NCBI GenBank assembly: GCA_035498715.1
Contig: DATJZV010000014.1
Location: forward strand, 1 to 31,779
DNA from: DASPSR01 sp035498715
Lineage (GTDB): Bacteria > Nitrospirota > UBA9217
DNA: 31,779 bases
Direction: 5' to 3'
Part shown: piece after piece, positions 1 through 6,612 of the stretch
How positions within the stretch are numbered: position 1 is the first letter of the stretch
Layout: the number at the start of each line of letters is the position of its first letter
Made by a program: the position numbers and the translations under genes
The notes under the pieces: model-generated
Databases searched by the model: none
The model's input: only the letters and a program-made list of their open reading frames with translations
Told to the model about the DNA's origin: nothing

Positions 1-734
1 TCAGGGAGGTCGGGCTCCTGGGGAGTGATTTCTGCATTCGGAACCGCTCGGACGATTGCTGCAGCCGTCGATATGCCCGCCCAGCGCTCATCTGGCATGG
101 GGAGCCGGTAGGGAACGAGGACCGGGATCCAGACCACTTCATGGGTCCAGTTTCCCTTACTCAATGTCGCAGAGACAGAGGGCACGCCAATCTTCCGGTC
201 TTCGAGCGGTTTTAAGATGAACTGGGTATAGTCCCAGGGATTCAAGAGATCGTTCGGCGGATACTCGTCGAGCCTTCCCCAGGCAAAGCGCTGGATTCCT
301 GCCCTTAAATCGAGATCATCCGACGAATGAACTACGTAGATCTCCTTGAACTCCAGGTAGGGTGTGTTGCTCTGATAGACCTCATCGTAGTTTTTGAAGA
401 CCGAATGGTCCCGCGGCGGCCTCTTGACGGTGCCGTCCCACCCGCCTTCGAGCCACGAATGGAACTGCCATGCCGATGGCGGCGTGTCGATCTTGATGCG
501 TCCTATCAGGCTTGGGTCTTCCTTCACACTGTCGTCATCCAGCGCATATACACCGCGGAGATCCAGCCTGCCTGAGACGGACAGAGATTCGTCGGCGAAT
601 GAAGGGGAGACGATGGAAAACGCCATACATACGATGAGTAGGGTGATCCTGTCCCGCCAACCCTCCTTTGGGACAGGGGGACGAAGGGAGACCGACTTGG
701 GGTGGGCATTTCTGGATTTATTGTCAGTACTCAT
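1..734 (-). CDS. Outer-membrane beta-barrel-like protein (DUF1302-like), C-terminus beyond window
   Basis: An open frame on the minus strand starts at ATG 734 and runs off the left edge without a stop, giving about 244 residues. The N-terminus has a basic stretch, a hydrophobic segment at residues 30-44 and a likely signal peptidase site after SPSFA (residue 47). The rest is rich in alternating polar and aromatic residues typical of beta strands. A segment near residues 130-150 reads GIQRFAWGRLDEYPPNDLLN, which resembles the glycine/WG/NP motif of DUF1302-like barrel proteins; that match is from memory. It lies 26 nt after the LolA-like gene and closes a four-gene envelope operon. No strong ribosome site precedes the ATG, so it may rely on translation of the upstream gene. 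A later start (MAFSIVSPSFA) is possible but would leave a very short signal peptide. Reading as a secreted barrel is fairly secure; the family name is tentative. Confidence 0.7.
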   Translation of the reverse strand, partial: MSTDNKSRNAHPKSVSLRPPVPKEGWRDRITLLIVCMAFSIVSPSFADESLSVSGRLDLRGVYALDDDSVKEDPSLIGRIKIDTPPSAWQFHSWLEGGWDGTVKRPPRDHSVFKNYDEVYQSNTPYLEFKEIYVVHSSDDLDLRAGIQRFAWGRLDEYPPNDLLNPWDYTQFILKPLEDRKIGVPSVSATLSKGNWTHEVVWIPVLVPYRLPMPDERWAGISTAAAIVRAVPNAEITPQEPDLP

Positions 735-760
735 TCGAACGAATCTGTGGTTGATAGTTG

Positions 761-1678
761 CTATCTTCCCGCACGCTCAAGCGAACGTTCTGAGAAGAGG
801 TCGTCTGAAAAACGGGTCTGATACTGGATGCTTTCGATAGTGAGTTCGGTCCGGTGGTTTGTCTTCTTGTTTTCCATGTTGATCTTGAACGGCGTGGGAA
901 TGCCGTCGATGATGCGGACATCTGCGAACTCTCCGGTACGGTAGATTTCATTCCCCTGATAGTATCCGATCTTGAGATGTATCCAGAGGTCCTTTGCCAC
1001 CCATGCTATGTAGCGTGTGTATTTACGACGGATCTTTGGCGTAACCTCGACCACGTAGCAGGGCTTGCCGCTTACGACCTCTTCTTTCATAATGCTGAAC
1101 TTGTAGTCGTCGAGGTTCGGCGGCCCGCCGAAGTCGTCGTACGAAAAATCCGACCCGAAGAAGGAATCGTCTTGAGAGCTTGTCGCAATGCGCCTGACGC
1201 GCTTGTATTCGGGGAAATAGGCCCAGAGATCGCGATTGGCGAAGGTATGGGCATGGATCAGGAACCCGACGTTCTTCAGTTCAGGGGGGCTCTTGAACAC
1301 AACGAGGACCTTGTATGCCTCGGGGTCAGCTTTCTTGCTGTATTCCGTAAGGGTCCTCGTCCGCTTGCCGCCGTCCTTATCAAAAAGTATCATAATCGCC
1401 TCGGTCTTCCGATCGAGCGCCTTCGAACGCACCTCATGCACTTTCTCGTATACTTCACGTCCACTCATGGCATGGGCCGCGGGAAGAAACACTAATGACG
1501 AGAACATAACGGAAATAAAGAAGCCAAGCGCGGGCGGAGGTGCCGAACCGCCAAGACGCAAAGGACGCGAAGGTTTTTGGAGAACATTAAAAAATGAGCG
1601 TAAGACGCACTTGGCGCTCTTTGCGCATTCGCGGTATTGTGATAGGATTTTTCGGCTTGTTGAGCTGTGATTATTCAT
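761..1678 (-). CDS. LolA-like outer membrane lipoprotein-sorting protein
   Basis: This protein belongs to the LolA-like family annotated as outer membrane lipoprotein-sorting protein (PF17131 type). The mature part begins with the characteristic MSGREVYEKV and contains DLWAYFPEYKRVRRI near the middle, as expected for a beta-sheet lipid or lipoprotein carrier. It should act in the periplasm, exported through the hydrophobic segment ending in PAAHA. The start is ambiguous. ATG 1678 has a GGAGG 9 nt upstream and overlaps the permease stop, giving 305 residues, but about 50 residues then precede the hydrophobic segment and are partly encoded by a dispersed repeat. ATG 1507 gives 248 residues with a signal peptide of only 13 residues and no ribosome site. 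I favour 1678 on translation signals. It sits between an ABC permease and a barrel protein, so a dedicated envelope-trafficking role is inferred. Confidence 0.8.
   Translation of the reverse strand: MNNHSSTSRKILSQYRECAKSAKCVLRSFFNVLQKPSRPLRLGGSAPPPALGFFISVMFSSLVFLPAAHAMSGREVYEKVHEVRSKALDRKTEAIMILFDKDGGKRTRTLTEYSKKADPEAYKVLVVFKSPPELKNVGFLIHAHTFANRDLWAYFPEYKRVRRIATSSQDDSFFGSDFSYDDFGGPPNLDDYKFSIMKEEVVSGKPCYVVEVTPKIRRKYTRYIAWVAKDLWIHLKIGYYQGNEIYRTGEFADVRIIDGIPTPFKINMENKKTNHRTELTIESIQYQTRFSDDLFSERSLERAGR
1548..1626. repeat. Dispersed CGCAAAG-type inverted repeat
   Basis: Two diverged copies of a motif built from CGCCAAG and GCAAAG lie in opposite orientation: CCGCCAAGACGCAAAGGACG at 1548-1567 and, on the other strand, GCGCAAAGAGCGCCAAG at 1626-1610. 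They can fold into an imperfect long hairpin. The motif resembles the common 'cgcaaaggcgcaaagacgc' intergenic repeats of many environmental bacteria (from memory). Here it lies in the start region of the LolA-like gene and is open in that gene's reading frame. Confidence 0.6.
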
Positions 1679-4262
1679 ACGCAAGCGCCTCCACGATATT
1701 GGTCTTTGCTGCTCGCCGGGCCGGGTAAGCGCCAGCCAAAGCGGCAAGCAGCGTCGAGAGCGCCAGGGCCCAGACGATCGAGGTGTAGTTGATATGGTAT
1801 TGCATGCTCGCGCCATAGTCGGCCTTGAGGAACCCTTCGAGGCTCATCCACCCGATGATGATTCCCGCTCCTGCGCCGAGAGCTCCTCCAATGATTCCGA
1901 GGAGCATGGACTCGATTATGACCAAACGCGAGACCTGGCGCCGCAGCATGCCGATGGAGCGGAGAATCCCGATCTCGCGAGTACGCTCGAGAACGGACGC
2001 GAGCAGGGTGACGATGATGCCGAGGCATGCGATCAGGATGGTGATGATGTTGATCGCATGGTCGACGGCGAAGCCCTGGTCGATGACCTTGCGGATTTCG
2101 TTCTTGAAATCTCGGGCCGGTAGGACAAACAGTTTACGGTCGATCCCGAAGCTTTTGACGATCTCATCTCGTACTGTTTCGACATTTTCCTTCGATTGCA
2201 CTCGAACCGAGAAGGAATCCGCGAGGAATTCCTTCCAGTAGCGCTGATAGGTATGGATATCCATGAGGATTGAGCCTGAGTCTGAGCTGTAGTCAACGTC
2301 GATTACCGCTATCCTGAATTCAACCGGCCCTTCAGGCGTCGGGAGGAGGATCGAGTCGCCCGGCTTGACATGCTCCTGCGCAGAGAGCGCTTCGTTCATG
2401 GCGATGTAGTTCTGGTCCGGAAGCATTCGCAACATGTCATTGCGGTTCCCACTTACGACGATGAACGGGCTGTACTTCATCCTGCGCGGTATGTCCAGGA
2501 CCATGAGCAGGATGCGCCTGCCGTGGTAGTTCACATAGATCTTTCGGAAGGGGTCTGCAGAGAGTACTCCCGGAATTTTTTCGATATCCTTCCACATGTC
2601 GACGGGCATAGGGATGTTCTGGGCGCCTGTGGTTGCGATGGGGTGGCCGGAGGTCACGATGATGTCCCCGCGCACGTACGAGTCTATCCAATCGAGCACT
2701 GACATCTTCGTGCTGTAAATGATCCCGGCTGAGCTCACGAAGACCGAGATGCCGAAAAAGATGGCTGCGACTGCCACGGCGTTCCGTCCGATATTTTTCT
2801 GGAGGTTGAGACCCGCCAATCTTCCGGCAGCACCAACGCGAGGCGCGACCATGCTACGGAATAGCGCAAGGAAACCCTGAAGCACAGAGGGCGTTGCTAG
2901 GGAGATTCCGAGGAGGAGGAATATCGTGGCGGCAAACATGGTTGGTGTGGAATGCAGGTATGGGGAGGATTCTGAAGTTTTATAAAGGATCAGCAGCGCC
3001 ACCGTGAGGCTGACCAGTAATGAAGAGGCCACCTTGAGCTTTCCTCCCGAGAGAAACCCCTCTTCGGAATAGGGTACAGAACGGATTGCCGATATGGGCG
3101 TTATTCGCGCGCTCGTGAGCGCCGGGAAGAGAGCGGCGGCCAGACTCGCAACAATGCCTGTAATAAATCCGACCACGAGGTTCATGCCGGGGATGGCCAC
3201 TTCAGTGACCGATGTCCTCAGGTACAGTTCGGATACGGCTTGACCGACCATGCCTATCGCCGATTGGGCAAAAAAGATGCCTAGCCCGACACCGAGCGCA
3301 GAGCCCACGATCGCGATAATAAAGGTCTCACCCAGGAAAAGCCTGATGATCTGGCTTCGCGTAGTGCCAAGGGCGCGCAGGATGCCGATCTCTTTTCTCC
3401 GCTGCACCACGGAGATTGATACGGCGTTATAGATAAGGTACATGCCAACGAATACAGCGATGAAACTGATGAGGTTAATATTCTTCTGGAAATGGGAGAT
3501 AAGAATCTCGACCTGCTTGGTGCGACCGGCGGGCGTCTCGACGCTGTATCCTTCGGGGATCGTCCTTTGAATGCTGCTCCTCACGGTCTCGAGGTCGGAG
3601 CCGTGGATCAGGCTGATGTCTATCCTGTCGATGCGTCCCTCCTTGCCGAAGGCCATCTGGGCAGCGGGCAGGTCCATGATGGCGATGTTGCCGCCCATGG
3701 TCCTGGCTGGGCCTTCGGGGTTTAAAAGACCGCGCACGCGAAAGGTCTGGATGCCGCGAACCGTCTGGACCTTGATCTTCTGGTCGATCGTTATCCCTTC
3801 GCGTGCTGCGAGGGCGCGGGTAAGGAGGATCGAGTCCGGCCTAGCGAGGAACAAAAGCGGATCGGGAATATCGGCACTCTCATCCGTGAGCTTGTAATCG
3901 CGGATGTTGCTGTCTTGGAGCACATCAACGCCGAGGATCATGAGCGAAGGCTCTTTCGCGCCGGAGAGGATGCCCTGCGTATCGATCACGGGGACCGCAT
4001 ATTCCACCCCGGGTACGGTCTGAACGCGTTCGAGAATGCCCTCGGGAAACCCTGACGCCGGACCGGTGACCTGAAGCGCGGCCCTGCCGGTGACGCGATT
4101 GATCGAATCTTCGAAAGAGCGCATAACGCTTTTGTTCACAATGCCGATGGAGACGATGGCTGCAACGCCGAGGCATATCCCCGCGACCGTCATGATCGTA
4201 TGGACCTTCTGCAGCTTTAAACGCCTTAGGCTGATGAAGCGGAACAGGTTCCTGATATTCAT
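1671..4262 (-). CDS. FtsX/MacB-family ABC transporter permease (duplicated domain)
   Basis: An 863-residue inner-membrane permease of the FtsX/LolCE/MacB superfamily with two repeats of the domain. A first transmembrane helix at about residues 24-42 is followed by a periplasmic MacB-type domain. A helical bundle from about 262 to 385 follows, with the typical cytoplasmic signature RRKEIGILRALG. Further helices occur near 406-455 and 492-512, then a second periplasmic domain, and a final bundle from about 735 to 855 with the parallel signature RTREIGILRSIG. The duplication makes it roughly twice the size of LolC/LolE. The start codon overlaps the stop of the ATPase gene by ATGA, so the two subunits are translationally coupled. 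Such pumps use ATP to move lipoproteins, lipids or peptides out of the inner membrane rather than across it. The neighbouring LolA-like and barrel genes suggest an outer-membrane destination; the cargo is unknown. Confidence 0.93.
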   Translation of the reverse strand: MNIRNLFRFISLRRLKLQKVHTIMTVAGICLGVAAIVSIGIVNKSVMRSFEDSINRVTGRAALQVTGPASGFPEGILERVQTVPGVEYAVPVIDTQGILSGAKEPSLMILGVDVLQDSNIRDYKLTDESADIPDPLLFLARPDSILLTRALAAREGITIDQKIKVQTVRGIQTFRVRGLLNPEGPARTMGGNIAIMDLPAAQMAFGKEGRIDRIDISLIHGSDLETVRSSIQRTIPEGYSVETPAGRTKQVEILISHFQKNINLISFIAVFVGMYLIYNAVSISVVQRRKEIGILRALGTTRSQIIRLFLGETFIIAIVGSALGVGLGIFFAQSAIGMVGQAVSELYLRTSVTEVAIPGMNLVVGFITGIVASLAAALFPALTSARITPISAIRSVPYSEEGFLSGGKLKVASSLLVSLTVALLILYKTSESSPYLHSTPTMFAATIFLLLGISLATPSVLQGFLALFRSMVAPRVGAAGRLAGLNLQKNIGRNAVAVAAIFFGISVFVSSAGIIYSTKMSVLDWIDSYVRGDIIVTSGHPIATTGAQNIPMPVDMWKDIEKIPGVLSADPFRKIYVNYHGRRILLMVLDIPRRMKYSPFIVVSGNRNDMLRMLPDQNYIAMNEALSAQEHVKPGDSILLPTPEGPVEFRIAVIDVDYSSDSGSILMDIHTYQRYWKEFLADSFSVRVQSKENVETVRDEIVKSFGIDRKLFVLPARDFKNEIRKVIDQGFAVDHAINIITILIACLGIIVTLLASVLERTREIGILRSIGMLRRQVSRLVIIESMLLGIIGGALGAGAGIIIGWMSLEGFLKADYGASMQYHINYTSIVWALALSTLLAALAGAYPARRAAKTNIVEALAYE
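1688..1692 (-). promoter_or_regulatory. Ribosome binding site for ATG 1678
   Basis: GGAGG lies 9 nt upstream of ATG 1678, inside the last codons of the ABC permease gene. With the overlapping ATG and TAA it supports translational coupling and the long start of the LolA-like gene. The same bases encode the C-terminal VEAL of the permease, so the match could be incidental. Confidence 0.45.
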
Positions 4263-4948
4263 GATGTGTGGCCCCCGGCAGTGCTATCTTCGGATATGGT
4301 TCCGTCCCGGAGCGTGATGATCCTCGTCCCATAAGCAGCAGCTTTCGAATCGTGCGTTACCATGACGATCGTCTGGCCCTCAGTGTGCAGGTCCTTGAGC
4401 AGGAGGAATATCTCCGCGCTCGTGCGCGAGTCGAGATTGCCCGTTGGTTCGTCAGCCAGCAGCACGGCGGGGTCCGCGATTAGCGCGCGTGCGATCGCCA
4501 CGCGTTGCATCTCTCCGCCGGAGAGCTGCTCAGGCCGATGATCGATGCGCTCTCCCAGCCCAACCTTTCGCAAGAGCGACTCGGCCTTCGGCTTGACCTT
4601 TGAATAGGGAAAGCCCTCAAGCAGGAGTGGGAGGCTCACGTTCTCGGCTGCCGTCAGTATAGGCAGAAGATTGAAGAACTGGAAAATGAACCCCACGCGC
4701 CTCCGCCTGATGAGCGTGAGCTCGTCATCGGAGATTCCGTGGAGCGGCCGGTTGTCGATAAAGATCTCTCCCGAGGTCGGCTGATCCAGGCCGCCGATGA
4801 TGTTGAGGAGCGTGCTCTTGCCTGACCCGCTCGGACCCATGACGGAAAGGAACTCCCCCGCATTGATGCTGAGCGTAATGCCATGCAGGGCCTGGATTTC
4901 TTTAGTCCCGTGTGCATACATTCGGCTGACATTTTTCAGCTCGATCAT
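4259..4948 (-). CDS. LolD/MacB-like ABC transporter ATP-binding protein
   Basis: A 229-residue ABC ATPase of the LolD/MacB/FtsE branch that powers the permease encoded just downstream. Walker A is GPSGSGKST, the Q-loop region is FQFFNLLPILTAAENV, the signature is LSGGEMQRVAIARAL, and Walker B with the D-loop is LLADEPTGNLDS, followed by the switch histidine in VMVTHDSKAA. Length is normal for the family. ATG 4948 is preceded by GAGGTGA at a good distance and by a near-consensus promoter, so this is the first gene of the minus-strand operon. The family uses ATP for mechanotransmission or extraction of lipoproteins from the inner membrane. Which cargo applies here cannot be told from the ATPase. 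Confidence 0.95.
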   Translation of the reverse strand: MIELKNVSRMYAHGTKEIQALHGITLSINAGEFLSVMGPSGSGKSTLLNIIGGLDQPTSGEIFIDNRPLHGISDDELTLIRRRRVGFIFQFFNLLPILTAAENVSLPLLLEGFPYSKVKPKAESLLRKVGLGERIDHRPEQLSGGEMQRVAIARALIADPAVLLADEPTGNLDSRTSAEIFLLLKDLHTEGQTIVMVTHDSKAAAYGTRIITLRDGTISEDSTAGGHTS

Positions 4949-4964
4949 TCGTCACCTCAATATC

Positions 4965-4993
4965 ATTTTAGTCGCACTGCTGAATGTTGTAAA
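4965..4993 (-). promoter_or_regulatory. Sigma70-like promoter of the ABC/LolA-like operon
   Basis: On the minus strand TTTACA (4993-4988) and TAAAAT (4970-4965) are separated by exactly 17 nt, each one mismatch from consensus. The expected transcription start near 4958 leaves a leader of about 10 nt that holds only the GAGGTGA ribosome site for the ATPase ATG at 4948. Confidence 0.65.
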
Positions 4994-5084
4994 GGCATTT
5001 GTGAGAAGAACGCGTCGATCGTCGCATTCCTGTTTCGTGCGTGAAGCGATAATACAAAATATCGTTTTAAAATATGGGCTTTTG

Positions 5085-5093
5085 TGTTATAAC
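5085..5093 (+). promoter_or_regulatory. Extended -10 promoter candidate for the flavoprotein gene
   Basis: TGTTATAAC gives an extended -10 (TGN plus TATAAC) in an AT-rich part of the divergent intergenic region, with no good -35. It lies within the 10-bp palindrome TGTTATAACA. The identical decamer occurs upstream of the Xer gene at 18439-18448. Predicted start is about 50 nt before the ATG. Confidence 0.4.
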
Positions 5094-5153
5094 ATTCCAG
5101 CGGTAATGATCGATCAGGAAAATATTTCATCATAGAATTAAGGGAGGCGATAT

Positions 5154-5729
5154 ATGAAAGTAATAGCATTTAACGGCAGCGCTCGGAAGGATGGGAACAC
5201 GTCCATTCTCCTCAATATGGTTTTTGAGGAGTTAAAAGCGGAAGGTATCGGGACCGAGATGTACACGCTGGCTGGGAAGCCGATCCAGGGATGCATCGCG
5301 TGTTACAAATGCTTTGAGAACAAGAACAAGCGGTGCGCTGTAGAAAAGGACATCATTAATGAATGCATCCAGAAAATGATCGAGGCCGATGGCATTCTAC
5401 TTGGATCGCCCACGTATTTCGCCGACGTATCCGCCGGCATGAAGGCTTTGATTGAGCGGTGCGGCATGGTATCGAGAGCGAATGGGGACATGCTCAAACG
5501 CAAGGTGGGAGCGGGCGTCGTTGCCGTGAGGCGCGCAGGCGCCATGCATGTCTTTAATTCTCTCAACTCATTCTTCCTCATCAACCAGATGATCGTCCCG
5601 GGATCGAGCTATTGGAACCTGGCTATCGGGCGTCAGCCGGGCGAGGTGAACAATGATGCGGAAGGTGTGCAGACCATGAAGAACCTTGGGAAGAACATAG
5701 CATGGTTGTTGAACAAGGTCAAAAGCTAA
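5154..5729 (+). CDS. Iron-sulfur flavoprotein (Isf-like, NADPH-dependent FMN reductase family)
   Basis: A 191-residue flavodoxin-fold protein. The N-terminal FMN phosphate loop GSARKDGNT (residues 8-16) and GSPTYFADVSAGMKALIER in the middle are typical of the FMN reductase family. Four cysteines at 47, 50, 53 and 61 form a CX2CX2CX7C pattern, which fits the compact 4Fe-4S motif of archaeal-type iron-sulfur flavoprotein Isf. It probably shuttles electrons in the cytoplasm, for example in oxidative defence of an anaerobe; the physiological donor and acceptor are unknown. The start is secure: GGGAGGCG precedes ATG 5154. It is transcribed divergently from the ABC operon and lies before the pyr promoter. 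A hairpin at 5759-5774 may end its transcript, so I regard it as its own unit and not as a pyr gene. Confidence 0.88.
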   Translation: MKVIAFNGSARKDGNTSILLNMVFEELKAEGIGTEMYTLAGKPIQGCIACYKCFENKNKRCAVEKDIINECIQKMIEADGILLGSPTYFADVSAGMKALIERCGMVSRANGDMLKRKVGAGVVAVRRAGAMHVFNSLNSFFLINQMIVPGSSYWNLAIGRQPGEVNNDAEGVQTMKNLGKNIAWLLNKVKS

Positions 5730-5758
5730 CCAGGAAGGACCGGGCCGGACGTACTTAT

Positions 5759-5774
5759 GCACTACCGATAGTGC
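5759..5774 (+). terminator. Hairpin after flavoprotein gene, weak terminator
   Basis: GCACTA and TAGTGC form a perfect 6-bp stem with a four-base loop, followed by TGGTTT and not a clear T tract. Its position between the flavoprotein stop and the pyr promoter suits a terminator, but the lack of a U-run makes it weak. Confidence 0.3.
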
Positions 5775-5799
5775 TGGTTTAGCCGAATAAAGAAAGTTC

Positions 5800-5829
5800 T
5801 TGACAGAAATGCATTGGTTGGGGTATTGT
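5800..5829 (+). promoter_or_regulatory. pyrR: Sigma70-like promoter of the pyr operon
   Basis: A perfect -35 TTGACA at 5800-5805 is followed after 18 nt by TATTGT (4 of 6) at 5824-5829. The predicted start near 5836 puts the PyrR hairpin about 20 nt into the transcript and yields a leader of about 165 nt before pyrR. Confidence 0.65.
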
Positions 5830-5857
5830 TAATTCGTCACAGCAATCCTCTTTAAGT

Positions 5858-5875
5858 CTGGTCCTGAGAGGCCAG
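5858..5875 (+). promoter_or_regulatory. PyrR-binding anti-antiterminator hairpin
   Basis: CTGGTC and GCCAG/GG pair around the hexaloop CTGAGA (5864-5869). This fits the known PyrR binding-loop pattern, a CNGNGA hexaloop closed by C-G and preceded by UC. In Gram-positive pyr operons PyrR with UMP or UTP binds this hairpin, which blocks formation of an antiterminator and allows termination. Bases just 3' of it (GGAAGGG, 5875-5881) could pair with the 5' arm of the terminator (5936-5942, with two G-U pairs), and AAGAG at 5883-5887 with CTCTT at 5915-5919. That would give a plausible antiterminator. The alternative fold is inferred by eye. Confidence 0.75.
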
Positions 5876-5887
5876 GAAGGGCAAGAG

Positions 5888-6004
5888 ATGAAAAATTATA
5901 ATAGCGGAATAACGCTCTTTATCCACAGGCGAACCTTCTTCCCAAATTGGGGAGAAGGTTTTTTTGTGTCTTTTATCAATGTCTTTGGGGAGTTGAGACG
6001 ATGA
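5888..6004 (+). CDS. Leader peptide ORF spanning the pyr attenuator (38 codons)
   Basis: An ORF too short for routine gene calling begins at ATG 5888, 7 nt after AGGAAGG, and ends at TGA 6002-6004. That stop overlaps the pyrR ATG as ATGA. It encodes a basic-aromatic peptide starting MKNYNSGITLFIHRRTFF. Its reading frame passes without a stop through both arms of the terminator and the T tract. A ribosome close behind RNA polymerase would therefore prevent the terminator hairpin from forming, as in the pyrL leader of enteric pyrBI. The ribosome site lies directly 3' of the PyrR hairpin and would be buried in the proposed antiterminator. Whether it is translated is unproven, but ribosome site, open frame and stop-start overlap together argue against chance. 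Confidence 0.55.
   Translation: MKNYNSGITLFIHRRTFFPNWGEGFFVSFINVFGELRR
5932..5965 (+). terminator. Intrinsic terminator/attenuator of the pyr leader
   Basis: AACCTTCTTCCC (5932-5943) pairs with GGGGAGAAGGTT (5949-5960) over 12 bp with one T-G wobble and a 5-nt loop, followed by a run of seven T (5959-5965). It is a textbook intrinsic terminator 35 nt before pyrR and 56 nt after the PyrR hairpin, so it serves as the regulated attenuator of the operon. Confidence 0.9.
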
Positions 6005-6543
6005 GCCTCAAGGAAAAAGCTTTGATACTCGACAAAGCCGGCATCGAACGGGCATTAACGAGAATCGCTCACGAGATCCTGGAAAAGAACAAAGGCGCGA
6101 AAGACCTCATTCTTGTCGGTATTCAGCGGGGCGGCGTGCACCTCGCCAAACGGCTTGCCGCAAGGATAAGGGAAATCGAAGGCGTTGAACCGCCGGTCGG
6201 AAGCCTGGACATCACCATGTATCGGGACGATCTATCGACGCGCAAGTCCCAACCCGTGCCCCAGGCCACGGATATCGCCTTCGACATCAAGGACAAGATG
6301 ATGGTGCTCGTGGACGATGTGCTCTTCACCGGCAGGACCATCAGGGCGGCGTTGAACAGCGTCATGGACTACGGCAGGCCACGGCGCATCCAGCTCGCAG
6401 TACTCGTTGACCGGGGACACCGGGAACTCCCGATCCGTGCCGATTATGTCGGCAAGAACCTACCGACCTCGGCAAAGGAGAAGGTGGAAGTGATGCTCAT
6501 AGAGGATGGAGTGGAAGAGAAGGTAGTGATTCTGGGGGAATAG
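6001..6543 (+). CDS. pyrR: Bifunctional pyr operon regulator / uracil phosphoribosyltransferase PyrR
   Basis: PyrR of 180 residues, normal for the family. The phosphoribosyltransferase PRPP loop is VLVDDVLFTGRTI (residues 102-114). The N-terminal ILVGIQRGGVHLAKRLA and the central YRDDLST region are also typical. It senses UMP/UTP against PRPP, binds leader RNA hairpins such as the one at 5858-5875 and promotes termination; it also has weak uracil phosphoribosyltransferase activity. ATG 6001 is chosen because the protein starts with the normal MSLKEKALILD, has GGGGAG upstream and overlaps the leader ORF stop. A longer TTG start at 5947 would lie inside the terminator stem and add an unrelated N-terminus. 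It is the first gene of the pyr operon and so should be autoregulated. Confidence 0.96.
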   Translation: MSLKEKALILDKAGIERALTRIAHEILEKNKGAKDLILVGIQRGGVHLAKRLAARIREIEGVEPPVGSLDITMYRDDLSTRKSQPVPQATDIAFDIKDKMMVLVDDVLFTGRTIRAALNSVMDYGRPRRIQLAVLVDRGHRELPIRADYVGKNLPTSAKEKVEVMLIEDGVEEKVVILGE

Positions 6544-6612
6544 CGATAAGGTCACGGGGGTATGCGTTGCCTTGGATAAGGATTCTGGCCCCATGACCCC
6601 AAAGGTCTGACT

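Noticed and set aside
5947..6000. TTG-started N-terminal extension of pyrR
   Set aside because: The extra 18 codons lie in the terminator arm and T tract and match nothing in PyrR. ATG 6001 has a ribosome site and the normal N-terminus.
6544..6612. Second PyrR-binding site between pyrR and pyrB
   Set aside because: The long-loop inverted repeat there has no CNGNGA hexaloop and no following T tract. The pyrB-pyrC gap likewise lacks the motif.
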